In this document: piece after piece, positions 16,181 through 26,813 of the stretch
How the letters are laid out: every line of letters starts with the position of its first letter
Position numbering within the stretch: position 1 is the first letter of the stretch
Source of the DNA: Planctomycetota bacterium
GTDB lineage: Bacteria > Planctomycetota > Planctomycetia > Pirellulales > Pirellulaceae
Assembly: GCA_029259935.1 (NCBI GenBank)
Contig: JAJDEH010000311.1
Coordinates: 1-43,502 of the forward strand
Direction: 5' to 3'
Length of the DNA stretch: 43,502 bases
Translations under genes and position numbers: made by a program
The notes under the pieces: model-generated
Databases searched by the model: none
The model's input: the letters and a program-made list of their open reading frames with translations, nothing else
Told to the model about the DNA's origin: nothing

Positions 16181-16382
16181 GGCCAAAGGCCATATTCACC
16201 GTAGCCTGGGGCAACGCCGGCAACGCCCCAGGATTGGTGAACGAAACGATTACATTTGGCTGAAGGCCATATTCATTACGCTGAAGGTGACTATGGCTTT
16301 CAGCCAAACGGAGGCTTGAATTCACATCGTCCTGGGGCGTTGCCGGCGTTGCCCCAGGCTACGGTGATGCTGGCCTTCAGCC
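16181..16382. repeat. Nested palindromic element with 37-bp perfect inverted repeat
   Basis: Perfect 37-base arms at 16197-16233 and 16330-16366; weaker complementarity extends outwards to about 16181 and 16382. Each arm is itself a hairpin (CCTGGGGC ... GCCCCAGG with a GCCGGC centre). Between the arms lies another imperfect palindrome, 16256 to about 16316, starting TTTGGCTGAA and ending TTCAGCCAAA. No open frame of note is inside. It fills the gap between the sulfatase and the PhoD-like gene and looks like a non-autonomous REP/MITE-type element. Confidence 0.75.
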
Positions 16383-16394
16383 AGCCGAAAGGCG

Positions 16395-18707
<2,313 letters not shown>

Positions 18708-18812
18708 GCAACAACTCTCCTATTTGTATTGGCCAACTCGAAGTCAATCGGCCACGGCTGCCGGTCAGAGTGGGTATTACGCCATGCTAATCCAGCACAA
18801 CCGGGCAGGCCA

Positions 18813-18895
18813 GTTGGAGTCCAGGCTTTCGCCGGTCTTTTTCGTTTGAAGCCCAGCCCTTTCAGCCGAAAGGCGCCTACAGGCGGTACTCCAAC
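18813..18895. repeat. Imperfect palindromic repeat between PPC and PhoD-like genes
   Basis: The ends are exact inverted 8-mers (GTTGGAGT at 18813-18820, ACTCCAAC at 18888-18895), with GC-rich, loosely complementary interiors (CAGGCTTTCGCC, GGCGCCTACAGGCGG). It resembles short interspersed palindromes in planctomycete intergenic DNA. A functional role is not evident; it lies just after the PPC gene stop on the minus strand. Confidence 0.45.
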
Positions 18896-18904
18896 CCCCA
18901 GACG

Positions 18905-21370
18905 TTACTTGCGAACCAAAAGCTCGGTCGTTGCTTCGGTGACGACTTTGGTTTCGCCAGGCATTTGGCCCACCGCGCGAAATCGCAACTTGGAAGCTTT
19001 GGCGGGAAGGTCGGTCTTCAGCGTGAGCATAATTGAGGCACGCCGAGCGCCGGACGGAATCGAGACCGGTTGAGCACTACAGGGTGTGCCTTCCACATCG
19101 ATCAGCGTGAGTTGCATTGGCCCGAGAAAATTCGATGTTCGTTCGACCTGCAACCGGCACTCGATGGTTTCACCAGGCCTGCCTTGCAAGTGTGTGTCGA
19201 TCGCCTTCAGTTTCACGATCGGCGGCAACGTCCGAATCATGTTTCGCTTTTCCGACAAGACTAGAACCGACTGCTGTTGGCCATGCTTGTCGGTGAAGAT
19301 CGAATAGGCTTGAGTGTACAATTGCGACTGCGACTGGACGTTAATGTGCATCGTCTCGGGTAAGTAGATCGGCATCACGAATTGCGTCCGCGTCGGTCCC
19401 ACGGGTGTCGTGAGGAACTCGATGCCATCCATGTCGCGGTTCTGCCGGTCGCCTCGCTGGACCACGATTTCGCCGTCGAATCCGTCAAGCCGTTCGATTT
19501 CCATCCCATAGGGATAGACCGTGCCGCGATGGGCGTATTGGTAGGCTTCCGCGCAATACAGACGAAAGACCGGCTTGTGCCGCACGGTCAAATTGAATTG
19601 CTCCAGGGCCGCGGGCCCAATGCTGACTCGCTCGCTGTCGACTCCCAAGTGCTGTGCGCGGGCCAACCGTTCGACCGCAACGCCGTCGATCTCGGCCCGT
19701 CCGCTCAGGCGCAAAGCATAACTGCTGGCGGGCACGTCCGCAGCAACCTTGACCTTCAGCTTCACCTTATCCTTCTTGGCGGGAATCGTCGTGTTCTCCA
19801 GCGTGACGTCCTGCGGAATGCCCTCCAATTTCAACTCGACCGGCCCAGCAAAGCCGCCTTGCCGCTGGATGGCAACTTCAAGCTGAGCGTCCTTATCCTG
19901 GGTGACGCTGAAATTGTCCGTATTTAAGGTGATTGAAAAACTCGGCTCGGCGGGTTGGATCGATAGCCGATAGCCAAACCCGGGCCCGCCTTCGACGCCA
20001 AAACGCAGATGCCGAGCGCGCACAAAGAACTCGGCATCGGCCGGTGCCTGCCACTCGATCCGGGCGATCCCGTCCGGCGACTGAAGACAGTCGGCGGCTT
20101 TCAGTTCCTTGCCGCCGGAGTCTAGCAATGCCATCCTCGGCAGACACTCGCCGCCGCGGCGGGCCGCTTGGCACAGGATCGTGTACCGCTGCCCGCGCTG
20201 AGTCTGAAAACGAAAGCAATCTTGATCGGCTTTGTTGAGAAACCGTCCGCATACAACACGCGGAATCTTCAACAACTGAGCCTCATCAAGCTGATCGTTG
20301 CTTTCGGAATCGACATCATGCAGTGTTGCGTCGACATGCAGCAGCGCTGATCCGCTTAGCTGGCCATTTTTGTATATCAAAGGATCGGCTGGAGTCCTGG
20401 GGAACAATACCAGGTTATCCTTGACCATTTGCAGTTCGCCGGTACCATCGATCACATGCATTTCGATCGGTTGCATCGTCTCCCCCCGCCCCGAGGAAGG
20501 AAAAGCGTGCAGCAAGAACGGCCGCTTCGTGAGATTGATCCGATAGACACAAGCAGCATCGCCTTGAAAACTAACGTTGGCGACGCGCAGCAGGTACTCG
20601 CCGTCCTGGTCCGGCTTGAGGACAAGAATCGGGTCGTCTCCGACATGCGCTTCGTCAACATCTACCGGCTCGCCGCCTGAATCGAGCAATTGAACGACCG
20701 GGTCCAAAATCGATCCCAGTCTGCGGGCGACGACTTCGCACGAAATAACTTCGCCCGCTTTGGCTTGAAAGCGAAAGTAATCGACGTCGCGTTCGCCACA
20801 GATTTGGCCGTTGACCGTGACCGGCAAGCTAATCGGCTCGGCACTCGCCGGCACGGAGTTCGACTCGGTTTCGATGAACTCGGGCAGATCGCCAATGATG
20901 AACGGACGCGAACTCGTCCCGCCTTGGGCACAGCTAAGGCGCCAAAAGGCAGTACCCAGCGGCGCGTCGTCGGCAATGGTGATTTGCGATTCCCACTCGC
21001 GCGGATAGGTGATCGGAACTTCCGTTGGCAGCCGCCGAGGTGATGGTTCGCCACGAAACTCGGCATCAGTTTCGAGGAACTCAGGAGCCGCGACGCCTGT
21101 GCCGGACAAATGGAACCGAGTCCGTGGCGGCGCGCATTCCGTTCCGACACGGACCTTGACGATGGTCCCGCGCCGCCCGCCCGCCGGGAAGATATGCGTG
21201 CTTGTTGGGTCATACCCTGGTTTGGGTTGGCCCAGCGCGACACTGCCCGAAATCAGTAGAAAAAGAGGCATCACACGAAGGCACAAAGACACGAAGGGAC
21301 GAAACAGTACCTCCTCCGTCATTCTTTGTGCCTTTGTGCCTTCGTGTGAGAACTCTTCGACTGCCGACAT
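18905..21370 (-). CDS. PPC-domain secreted protein whose signal region is built from a repeat element
   Basis: An 821-residue protein. Two bacterial pre-peptidase C-terminal (PPC)-like domains are visible: about residues 160-275 ('ERDVDYFRFQAKAGEVISCEV', 'DGEYLLRV') and about 345-465 ('KADQDCFRFQTQRGQRYTI'). Several immunoglobulin-like strand regions follow to the C-terminus. No peptidase domain is present. Planctomycetes often carry such PPC proteins beside DUF1501/DUF1549 genes. ATG 21370 is chosen because GGAG lies about 7 bases upstream; it is 13 bases after the preceding DUF1501 stop, so the gene is in that operon. The first 40 residues are encoded by a palindromic repeat (21271-21349) and feed directly into the hydrophobic signal core 'MPLFLLISGSVALG'. 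The role is unknown, perhaps surface binding. Confidence 0.75.
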   Translation of the reverse strand: MSAVEEFSHEGTKAQRMTEEVLFRPFVSLCLRVMPLFLLISGSVALGQPKPGYDPTSTHIFPAGGRRGTIVKVRVGTECAPPRTRFHLSGTGVAAPEFLETDAEFRGEPSPRRLPTEVPITYPREWESQITIADDAPLGTAFWRLSCAQGGTSSRPFIIGDLPEFIETESNSVPASAEPISLPVTVNGQICGERDVDYFRFQAKAGEVISCEVVARRLGSILDPVVQLLDSGGEPVDVDEAHVGDDPILVLKPDQDGEYLLRVANVSFQGDAACVYRINLTKRPFLLHAFPSSGRGETMQPIEMHVIDGTGELQMVKDNLVLFPRTPADPLIYKNGQLSGSALLHVDATLHDVDSESNDQLDEAQLLKIPRVVCGRFLNKADQDCFRFQTQRGQRYTILCQAARRGGECLPRMALLDSGGKELKAADCLQSPDGIARIEWQAPADAEFFVRARHLRFGVEGGPGFGYRLSIQPAEPSFSITLNTDNFSVTQDKDAQLEVAIQRQGGFAGPVELKLEGIPQDVTLENTTIPAKKDKVKLKVKVAADVPASSYALRLSGRAEIDGVAVERLARAQHLGVDSERVSIGPAALEQFNLTVRHKPVFRLYCAEAYQYAHRGTVYPYGMEIERLDGFDGEIVVQRGDRQNRDMDGIEFLTTPVGPTRTQFVMPIYLPETMHINVQSQSQLYTQAYSIFTDKHGQQQSVLVLSEKRNMIRTLPPIVKLKAIDTHLQGRPGETIECRLQVERTSNFLGPMQLTLIDVEGTPCSAQPVSIPSGARRASIMLTLKTDLPAKASKLRFRAVGQMPGETKVVTEATTELLVRK
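21271..21349. repeat. Palindromic repeat inside the coding start of the PPC gene
   Basis: Perfect 18-base inverted arms at 21271-21288 and 21332-21349, of the TCACACGAAGGCACAAAG type, with about 43 bases between. Such GAAGGCACAAAG palindromes are familiar as dispersed repeats in planctomycete and other bacterial genomes. Here the unit lies between the ribosome-binding site/ATG at 21370 and the signal-peptide core at 21271, in frame. Confidence 0.7.
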
Positions 21371-21383
21371 GTTCCAACTCCGT

Positions 21384-22688
21384 TTACACAAGTTCCGAAA
21401 TGACCTTGCCGCCGTCGACCAGCGGGACCGGGCGGCCCAGCGGCGTATGCAAGACCTTGCGATGATCGATCCCCAGCACGTGCAGGATCGTGGCGCACAT
21501 ATCTTCGGGGGAAATCGGCCGGTCGGCGACGGAACCGGCCTGCTTGTCGGTCGCGCCGATCACCTGCCCGACTTTTGTCCCACCACCCGCCATGAGCATG
21601 GAGAATGCGTTCGGCCAGTGATCGCGCCCGGCCAGTTGGTTAATTCGCGGTGTGCGGCCGAACTCCGTGGTGACGACGACCAGAGTCGAATCCAGCAGCC
21701 CACGTTGCTGAAGGTCGTTCAGCAGCGCGGGGATCGCCTGATCAAAGCTGGGACAAAGCAGTTCGCGCAGGCTCCAAGTGTTTTTACGATGCGTATCCCA
21801 ATGTCCGTTTTCGATACTCACAAATCGGCAACCGGCTTCGACCATGCGGCGGGCCAGTAAGCAGCATTGGCCGATACTGGTCATGCCGTACTCCTCGCGC
21901 ACGGTATCAGGCTCCAGCGCGATGTCGAACGCCTGCTTGGCGGCGCGCGAGGTCATCAAGTTGTAGGCCTTCTCGTAAAAGGCATCCAGCGAACGAACTT
22001 GCTTGGCGACGCGCTCGGTTTGTTGCTCCAAAGCGTTGATCTTGCGAAGTGCCTCGCGTCGACGGTTGCCGCGCGCGTCGCCCACTCCCAGCGGCAGGGC
22101 GATGTCGCGGACGGCGAAGTCGGGCGCGGCGGGGTCGGCTTCAATCACGAAAGGCCCGTAACTTGCGCCCAGAAATGAAGGACCGCCGCTGTTCAAGAAA
22201 TTCGGGACGGAAATGTAGGGCGGCAGCGCGCCGGTTTCGCCCAGTTGGGCCACCATCGAACCCAAACACGGATGCTGGTTGTTGTTTTGGTTCCCGTTAA
22301 AGTCGCCGACGCCCGCTTTCTTTCCGGTCATCATCACATGAAAACCGCGACCGTGATCCGAGTCGGTATGCGTCAGGCTGCGGAGGATTGCGAACTTGTC
22401 CGCGACTTTCGAGGTCTTCGGCAATACGTCGCCAATTTGAATTCCGGGCACCGAAGTGTCGATCGGTTCAAAATCGCCGCGGATTTCAGAAGGAGCATCG
22501 GGCTTTAAATCCCACATATCCTGGTGCGGCATGCCGCCCAAGATAAACAGGAAGATGCAATTCACGTCCTGTTTGGCGGATTCGGCGGCGCAAGTTTCCT
22601 GTAACCGCAGCAACTGCGGCAATGTGAGTCCGCCGACCGCGCCGACCTGGAGCATTTTACGGCGATTCATGGCATCTTTGGTTTGCAT
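21384..22688 (-). CDS. DUF1501 family protein
   Basis: A 434-residue protein from ATG 22688 (MQTKDAMNRRKMLQVGAVGG). It has a Tat-like leader (N-R-R-K-M-L) and the DUF1501 hallmarks 'FLFILGGMPHQDMWDLKPDAP..IRGDF.PI', 'HGRGFHVMMTG', 'GCRFVSIENGHWDTH', 'VVVTTEFGRTPRIN', 'GRDHWPNAFS' and 'EDMCATILHVLGID'. DUF1501 belongs to the sulfatase/alkaline phosphatase-like fold. Its members are exported and usually paired with DUF1549/DUF1553 proteins; the reaction is unknown. GGGAG at 8 bases supports this start; a longer frame (to 22868) lacks support and overlaps the upstream gene. It lies 35 bases after the DUF1549/1553 stop, in the same operon. Confidence 0.9.
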   Translation of the reverse strand: MQTKDAMNRRKMLQVGAVGGLTLPQLLRLQETCAAESAKQDVNCIFLFILGGMPHQDMWDLKPDAPSEIRGDFEPIDTSVPGIQIGDVLPKTSKVADKFAILRSLTHTDSDHGRGFHVMMTGKKAGVGDFNGNQNNNQHPCLGSMVAQLGETGALPPYISVPNFLNSGGPSFLGASYGPFVIEADPAAPDFAVRDIALPLGVGDARGNRRREALRKINALEQQTERVAKQVRSLDAFYEKAYNLMTSRAAKQAFDIALEPDTVREEYGMTSIGQCCLLARRMVEAGCRFVSIENGHWDTHRKNTWSLRELLCPSFDQAIPALLNDLQQRGLLDSTLVVVTTEFGRTPRINQLAGRDHWPNAFSMLMAGGGTKVGQVIGATDKQAGSVADRPISPEDMCATILHVLGIDHRKVLHTPLGRPVPLVDGGKVISELV

Positions 22689-22723
22689 CAGTGCATCTCC
22701 CGCCCGACGGCGCGACTTGCGAA

Positions 22724-25141
22724 TCAGTGAATGAACAGGAATTCGTATGAGTTGAGCAACGTCCACAAAAAATCTTCGGCCGCTTGCCGTGGCTCTTCTT
22801 GAGCGAACAACTGGCCGGCTATGATCCGTTCTTTGTCCGAGGGCGGGCGACCCAGCGCCGCCAAGCACAGTTCGGAGACGATTTGGCGTTGATCCGTTTT
22901 TCGCGACAGCAGCAGCGCGACGCGGCCCTGAACGTCAGCGATCTTGGCGTCGATTTCCGGGGCATTCATCAAATGTAAAGCTTGCGACATGGTCGGTTCG
23001 CTCGATTTGGCGCATTCGCAGGGCGACTCACGCTCGCTGCGTCCAAACGTGTCCAGAAAATACGAGGGCAGCCGATTGTCCCACAACTGAATCGATCGCG
23101 TGCCATGCGGCATGCCGGGGAATTGCTCGGGCGAAGCGGTCACCTGCGAAATCGCGTCGAGCAATACTTCGGCGGGCAGTCGTTTCACGAGATGATGCGA
23201 AAAGTTTTGCTGGTCTTTGAAGTTCGTTGCATTTGGCTGGCTGGAAAGTTGATAAACGCGCGAGTTCAGAATTGTCCGCATCACCTCTTTTAGATCGAAG
23301 TTGCTGGCAACGACTTGCTGGGTGAGATAATCCAAGAGCGGTTCGTTGGTCGGCGGGTTGGTCGACCGCAAATCATCTTCCGGCTCGACGAGTCCCCTGC
23401 CGAGGTAGTGCTTCCACAGCCGATTGGCCACCAGGCGGGCGAACCATGGATTGTCAACAGCCGTCATCCAGCGGGCCAGCGGCACGCGGGGATCGCCCTC
23501 AATCGCGGCCAACGGTTCCCCGTCGAGAGGCCGAGTCGGAACAACATCGCCCGTCAACGGCATCTTGGCGGGCTGATGCCCTTTGTGAAAAACAAACTCG
23601 CGATTGCCCGAAAGCTTTTTCAGTTCGATGCCATTAAAGTAGCCGGCCAGCCCATAAAAATCCTCTTGTGCCCACTTCTCGAATGGATGGTGGTGGCACT
23701 GGGCGCAGTCGAGCCGAATTCCGAGAAACGCCTGGCTGACCGTCTTCGTCAGATCCTGTGGCGTGCGCATGGCGCGATAGAAATTGACCGGTCCGTGCTT
23801 GCCGGAATTCCCGCTCGCCGTAAGCAGTTCACGCACCCACTGATCGTAAGGCCGATTGGCGGCAACTTGCTGGCGAAGCCAGCGATGGAACTCGTACGCC
23901 CCTCGCTCGCCGAGATTTTCGGAGTTGACCAGCAAGATATCAGACCATTTCAGCGCCCAATAATCCGCGAATTCGGACCGCTCGAGCACGGCATCGATTG
24001 CATGTCGCCGCTTGTCGGGCCGCGAGTCGTCCAGAAAAACTTGCACTTCGCCGGGCGTCGGCAGAGTCCCGATGGCGTCGATGTACAGACGCCTGAGGAA
24101 CGTGGTGTCATCGGCAAGTTCCGACGGAGTGATGCCCAGCTTGCGAAGTTTCTTCCAAACAAATTCGTCGATCGGATTATGAACAGGAGTCTCCGGAAAC
24201 GGACCGGCCGCAGTCGGTCGTGGCACAAGAATCCGGGTCACTCCGACTTGGCCCATGTAGTTAACGGTGACGGCCGCCTCGCCGGGCGTCTGGCCTGTCG
24301 AGATCCGTCCGGCGGCGTCCACGTCGGCAATGGCAGCGGCATTGCTCGTATAGGTTGTCGCATGCGTTACATCGCGGCGGCGGCCATCGGAGTAAACCGC
24401 CGTCACCAAGGTCTGCTGGTTGGAATCGGGTTTCATGATCCGTTCCAGCGGCTCGACCTCAATATTGCTTAGCGTCGCGGAGCCCGCTTCGCCCCATGGC
24501 ATTCCCTGAGTGATCCACCGTCGCAGCAGTTCGGAATCGAGCGAATCGGGGTCGGTTCGGCGACCGCCACCGTGCGGCATCAAACCGGTTGCTTTGAGCC
24601 ACAGCAAGCTGCGGTCGGGCGAAGCGGGAAAGACGCGCCGACCGCGACCTTCTTTCACTAATGCGTTGTAGTCCGCCGAGGGATCGAAGCCGAACACTGA
24701 AAGCCGAAACCCGTTCTGTCCCGATTGCTTGCCATGGCATCCGCTGCCATTGCAGCGCAGCTTGGAAAACAGAGGGACGATATCATTCTCGAAGTGAACC
24801 GTCGCCGACTCATTAGCGTCGTACTCCACCGGCACGCTTACCGTGATGGAACCATGCCGAACCGACAACTCGGTCCGCCCAACCGCCACGCCGCGCAGCG
24901 AACTGCCTTCCACGACGGCGACGGCTTGATCGCTCAGAGTCAACTGGCAGTCGTGAGTGACGTCGATCAGTTGGCCCGCGCTCGTTTCCGCCGTGACAAG
25001 CAACTGCTGTCGCGGATTTGACGGATCAAGCCGGACGTACTCGGGCGCAACACGGAGCGCACGGACTTCCAGTTCGTCCGCCACGACGAATGGGGCCAGG
25101 AACACCAGGAACAGAAAAAGGGAATAGCCGCGTATTTGCAT
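22724..25141 (-). CDS. DUF1549/DUF1553 protein with cytochrome-c-like and Ig-like (BIG2) segments
   Basis: An 805-residue secreted protein (signal peptide MQIRGYSLFLFLVFLAPFVVAD). Order: a BIG2/Ig-like segment (about 25-110); a planctomycete cytochrome-c-like segment with C-N-G-S-G-C-H (CX4CH, usual for this subfamily) and 'GFRLSVFGFDP..DY'; a second Ig-like segment; DUF1549 (about 330-540) with 'HNPIDEFVWKKL', 'RRLYIDAIGTLPTPGEV' and the CXXCH haem site 'DCAQCHHHPFEKW'; DUF1553 (about 590-800) with 'NPWFARLVANRLWKHYLGRGLVEPEDDLRSTNPPT' and 'MNAPEIDAKI'. Probably a surface or periplasmic haem protein acting with its DUF1501 partner; the reaction is unknown. ATG 25141 is chosen because it begins the signal peptide; codons upstream come from a palindromic repeat. 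No Shine-Dalgarno sequence is visible. Confidence 0.88.
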   Translation of the reverse strand: MQIRGYSLFLFLVFLAPFVVADELEVRALRVAPEYVRLDPSNPRQQLLVTAETSAGQLIDVTHDCQLTLSDQAVAVVEGSSLRGVAVGRTELSVRHGSITVSVPVEYDANESATVHFENDIVPLFSKLRCNGSGCHGKQSGQNGFRLSVFGFDPSADYNALVKEGRGRRVFPASPDRSLLWLKATGLMPHGGGRRTDPDSLDSELLRRWITQGMPWGEAGSATLSNIEVEPLERIMKPDSNQQTLVTAVYSDGRRRDVTHATTYTSNAAAIADVDAAGRISTGQTPGEAAVTVNYMGQVGVTRILVPRPTAAGPFPETPVHNPIDEFVWKKLRKLGITPSELADDTTFLRRLYIDAIGTLPTPGEVQVFLDDSRPDKRRHAIDAVLERSEFADYWALKWSDILLVNSENLGERGAYEFHRWLRQQVAANRPYDQWVRELLTASGNSGKHGPVNFYRAMRTPQDLTKTVSQAFLGIRLDCAQCHHHPFEKWAQEDFYGLAGYFNGIELKKLSGNREFVFHKGHQPAKMPLTGDVVPTRPLDGEPLAAIEGDPRVPLARWMTAVDNPWFARLVANRLWKHYLGRGLVEPEDDLRSTNPPTNEPLLDYLTQQVVASNFDLKEVMRTILNSRVYQLSSQPNATNFKDQQNFSHHLVKRLPAEVLLDAISQVTASPEQFPGMPHGTRSIQLWDNRLPSYFLDTFGRSERESPCECAKSSEPTMSQALHLMNAPEIDAKIADVQGRVALLLSRKTDQRQIVSELCLAALGRPPSDKERIIAGQLFAQEEPRQAAEDFLWTLLNSYEFLFIH

Positions 25142-25236
25142 TACGGGAAGGGAGGATTGAGTTTGGATGGAGTGCCCCAGTATACACTTTGAGGCCCTTG
25201 GCTCCCAACAAAACACGCTGTGCGTGTGGTCGGACC

Positions 25237-25287
25237 ATTGTGGTGCGGCCGTCTCGGCTGCGGCAGGCGGGAGGCCTGCACCACAAT
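25237..25287. repeat. Palindromic intergenic repeat (ATTGTGGTGC...GCACCACAAT)
   Basis: Ten-base perfect terminal inverted repeats at 25237-25246 and 25278-25287 flank a GC-rich interior with CGGCTGCGGCAGGCGGGAGG. This is of the GGCAGGCGGGAGGCCTGCACCAC type familiar from dispersed planctomycete repeats. It separates the first DUF1501 gene from the DUF1549/1553 gene and is translated only in a spurious upstream extension of the latter. Confidence 0.6.
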
Positions 25288-25320
25288 AAAAGGGATGCCG
25301 CACCACTAGCGACATCCCTT
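25283..25320 (-). terminator. Rho-independent terminator after the first DUF1501 gene
   Basis: On the minus strand the stem AAGGGATG (25320-25313) pairs with CATCCCTT (25297-25290) across a 15-base loop and runs into TTTTATTG. It lies about 30 bases after the stop of the 25350-26633 gene. It would reduce read-through into the DUF1549/1553 gene. Confidence 0.55.
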
Positions 25321-25349
25321 GGAAATTCCTCAATCATTCTGGTGGGTAA

Positions 25350-26633
25350 TTACACCAGCTCCGCGATCGGATCTCGATAGTCCAGCAGGTATTGCGGACG
25401 GCCGTTGGGATCGACAATCGTCGTACTGACCGAGTCGATGCCCAGGTTGCGGTACAGCGTCGCGTGCACTTCTTGGTAGTCGACGGGACGATCATCCGCG
25501 TACTCGGCATACTTCGTACTGCTGCCGATCGCTTGTCCCGTCTTCATGCCGCCACCGGCCAAGAACGCGGTGCTCAGCTTGGGCCAATGGTCGCGGCCGG
25601 CCCTCGCGTTCACGCGCGGTGTGCGGCCGAATTCGCCCCACACGACAATGGTCACATCTTGCAGCATGTCAAATCGCTCGAGATCCCAGATCAGCGTGCT
25701 GAGGCCGTTGTCCATTTGCGGCAGATTTCGCGTGCCCAGCGACTTGAAGTTGTTGCTGTGCGTATCCCAACCGCCCCACGAGGCGCTCATCGTAACCACG
25801 CGCACGCCAGCTTGAATCAGGCGGCGGGCGTACATCAGATTGCTGCTCGTCTTACCATAGCGCGCGACGATTTCCGGAGCTTCTTTCTTGGAATCAAGCG
25901 CGTCGGCCACTTCGCCGGACGTCACCATTTCAACGGCCCGCCGCGTATAACTATCGAGTGCCGAAAGCTGCCCACTCGAATCGATGTCACGACGAATCGT
26001 ATCCAACGAAGACAGAATGCTCGTCCGATCTCCCAAGCGTTCCGCCGTTAGCCCGCGATTCAATCGCAGTACGTTCTTCGCTTCGCTTGGCGAGAAGGGT
26101 TTGTAAATCGGGCCCAGATAGCCAGCGCTGCCGCCGCTGTAGGATACATAGGGAGGAGCACCGCTGGGAGTGGCTCCTTGCAGTTTGGCGACCACGCTGC
26201 CGATCGACGGCCGTCCGCCGATGTTCGTCATACTTCGTTGGTTGTAGCCGGTAAGCGTTTGGAAGTTGCTGTGGCCGGCGTTCGAACCGACAAGTGACCG
26301 AACGACCGCGAACTTGTCCGCCATTTGGGCCAGCTTCGGATAATGCTCGCAGATTTCCAGGCCCGGGACATTGGTTTCGATTGGATTGAACTCGCCGCGG
26401 AATTCGACCGGAGCATTCGGCTTCAGGTCGAACATGTCTTGGTGCGACGGTCCGCCACTTAGATGAATGTTAATGAGCGCTTTGGTGGAAGAGCCGGTGC
26501 CTGCCGCTCCTTCGGCCCGCAACAGGTCGGCCAAGGTCAGGCTGCCAATTCCCAAAGCCCCGATTGTCAAGAATCCTCGCCGACTGACTCCGTCACAGTA
26601 CCTTTGAGTCTTGCTTGAGTTAATCGTAAGCAT
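25350..26633 (-). CDS. DUF1501 family protein, Tat-exported
   Basis: A 427-residue protein from ATG 26633. A twin-arginine leader S-R-R-G-F-L-T-I-G is followed by a hydrophobic segment. DUF1501 motifs: 'LINIHLSGGPSHQDMFDLKPNAPVEFRGEFNPI', 'GHSNFQTLTGYN', 'GVRVVTMSASWGGWDTH', 'IVVWGEFGRTPRVN', 'AGRDHWPKLSTAFLAGGG' and 'YQEVHATLYRNLGID'. It is a paralogue of the DUF1501 protein at 21384. It is exported folded and presumably works with the DUF1549/1553 protein; the chemistry is unknown. GGAG at 9 bases supports this start; a longer frame to 26714 runs through the promoter and is rejected. First gene of the cluster, with its own promoter and a terminator downstream. Confidence 0.9.
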   Translation of the reverse strand: MLTINSSKTQRYCDGVSRRGFLTIGALGIGSLTLADLLRAEGAAGTGSSTKALINIHLSGGPSHQDMFDLKPNAPVEFRGEFNPIETNVPGLEICEHYPKLAQMADKFAVVRSLVGSNAGHSNFQTLTGYNQRSMTNIGGRPSIGSVVAKLQGATPSGAPPYVSYSGGSAGYLGPIYKPFSPSEAKNVLRLNRGLTAERLGDRTSILSSLDTIRRDIDSSGQLSALDSYTRRAVEMVTSGEVADALDSKKEAPEIVARYGKTSSNLMYARRLIQAGVRVVTMSASWGGWDTHSNNFKSLGTRNLPQMDNGLSTLIWDLERFDMLQDVTIVVWGEFGRTPRVNARAGRDHWPKLSTAFLAGGGMKTGQAIGSSTKYAEYADDRPVDYQEVHATLYRNLGIDSVSTTIVDPNGRPQYLLDYRDPIAELV

Positions 26634-26715
26634 TCGCCGAACTCCTCTAAGCGATTGAATTTCGAGTGAACCGACGGACCCGGAGGCCCGTTGTACGGTC
26701 TTTTTGACAGGCAAC

Positions 26716-26743
26716 AGTGTACAAAATCATGCCAACATATCAA
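26716..26743 (-). promoter_or_regulatory. Promoter of the DUF1501/DUF1549 cluster
   Basis: On the minus strand TTGATA (26743-26738), a 16-base spacer, then TACACT (26721-26716). The ATG of the first DUF1501 gene is about 80 bases downstream. The surrounding DNA is AT-rich compared with the genes. Confidence 0.5.
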
Positions 26744-26813
26744 AGTTTTATTATGGGTATTTCAGAAACCGCCCGCCGACAACTCTTGAAACGACACGAA
26801 ATCGCGGCGAATT

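Noticed and set aside
16126..16394. CRISPR array or phage attachment site in the repeat-rich gap
   Set aside because: The repeats are inverted and nested, with no regular spacers, cas genes, integrase or tRNA nearby.
22689..22868. N-terminal extension of the 21384 DUF1501 gene
   Set aside because: It overlaps the end of the upstream gene and lies before the leader; the ATG at 22688 has GGGAG and starts the leader.
22900..24472. Long plus-strand frames opposite the DUF1549/1553 gene
   Set aside because: They are antisense shadows of a gene with clear family motifs; GC-rich codon use keeps the opposite strand open.
24740..24780. CX4CH haem-like motif as a defect
   Set aside because: CNGSGCH with four residues between the cysteines is the common form in the large DUF1549/1553 subfamily; it is not a mutation.
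25142..25333. N-terminal extension of the DUF1549/1553 gene
   Set aside because: The extra codons are a translation of a palindromic repeat and a terminator; the signal peptide begins at 25141.
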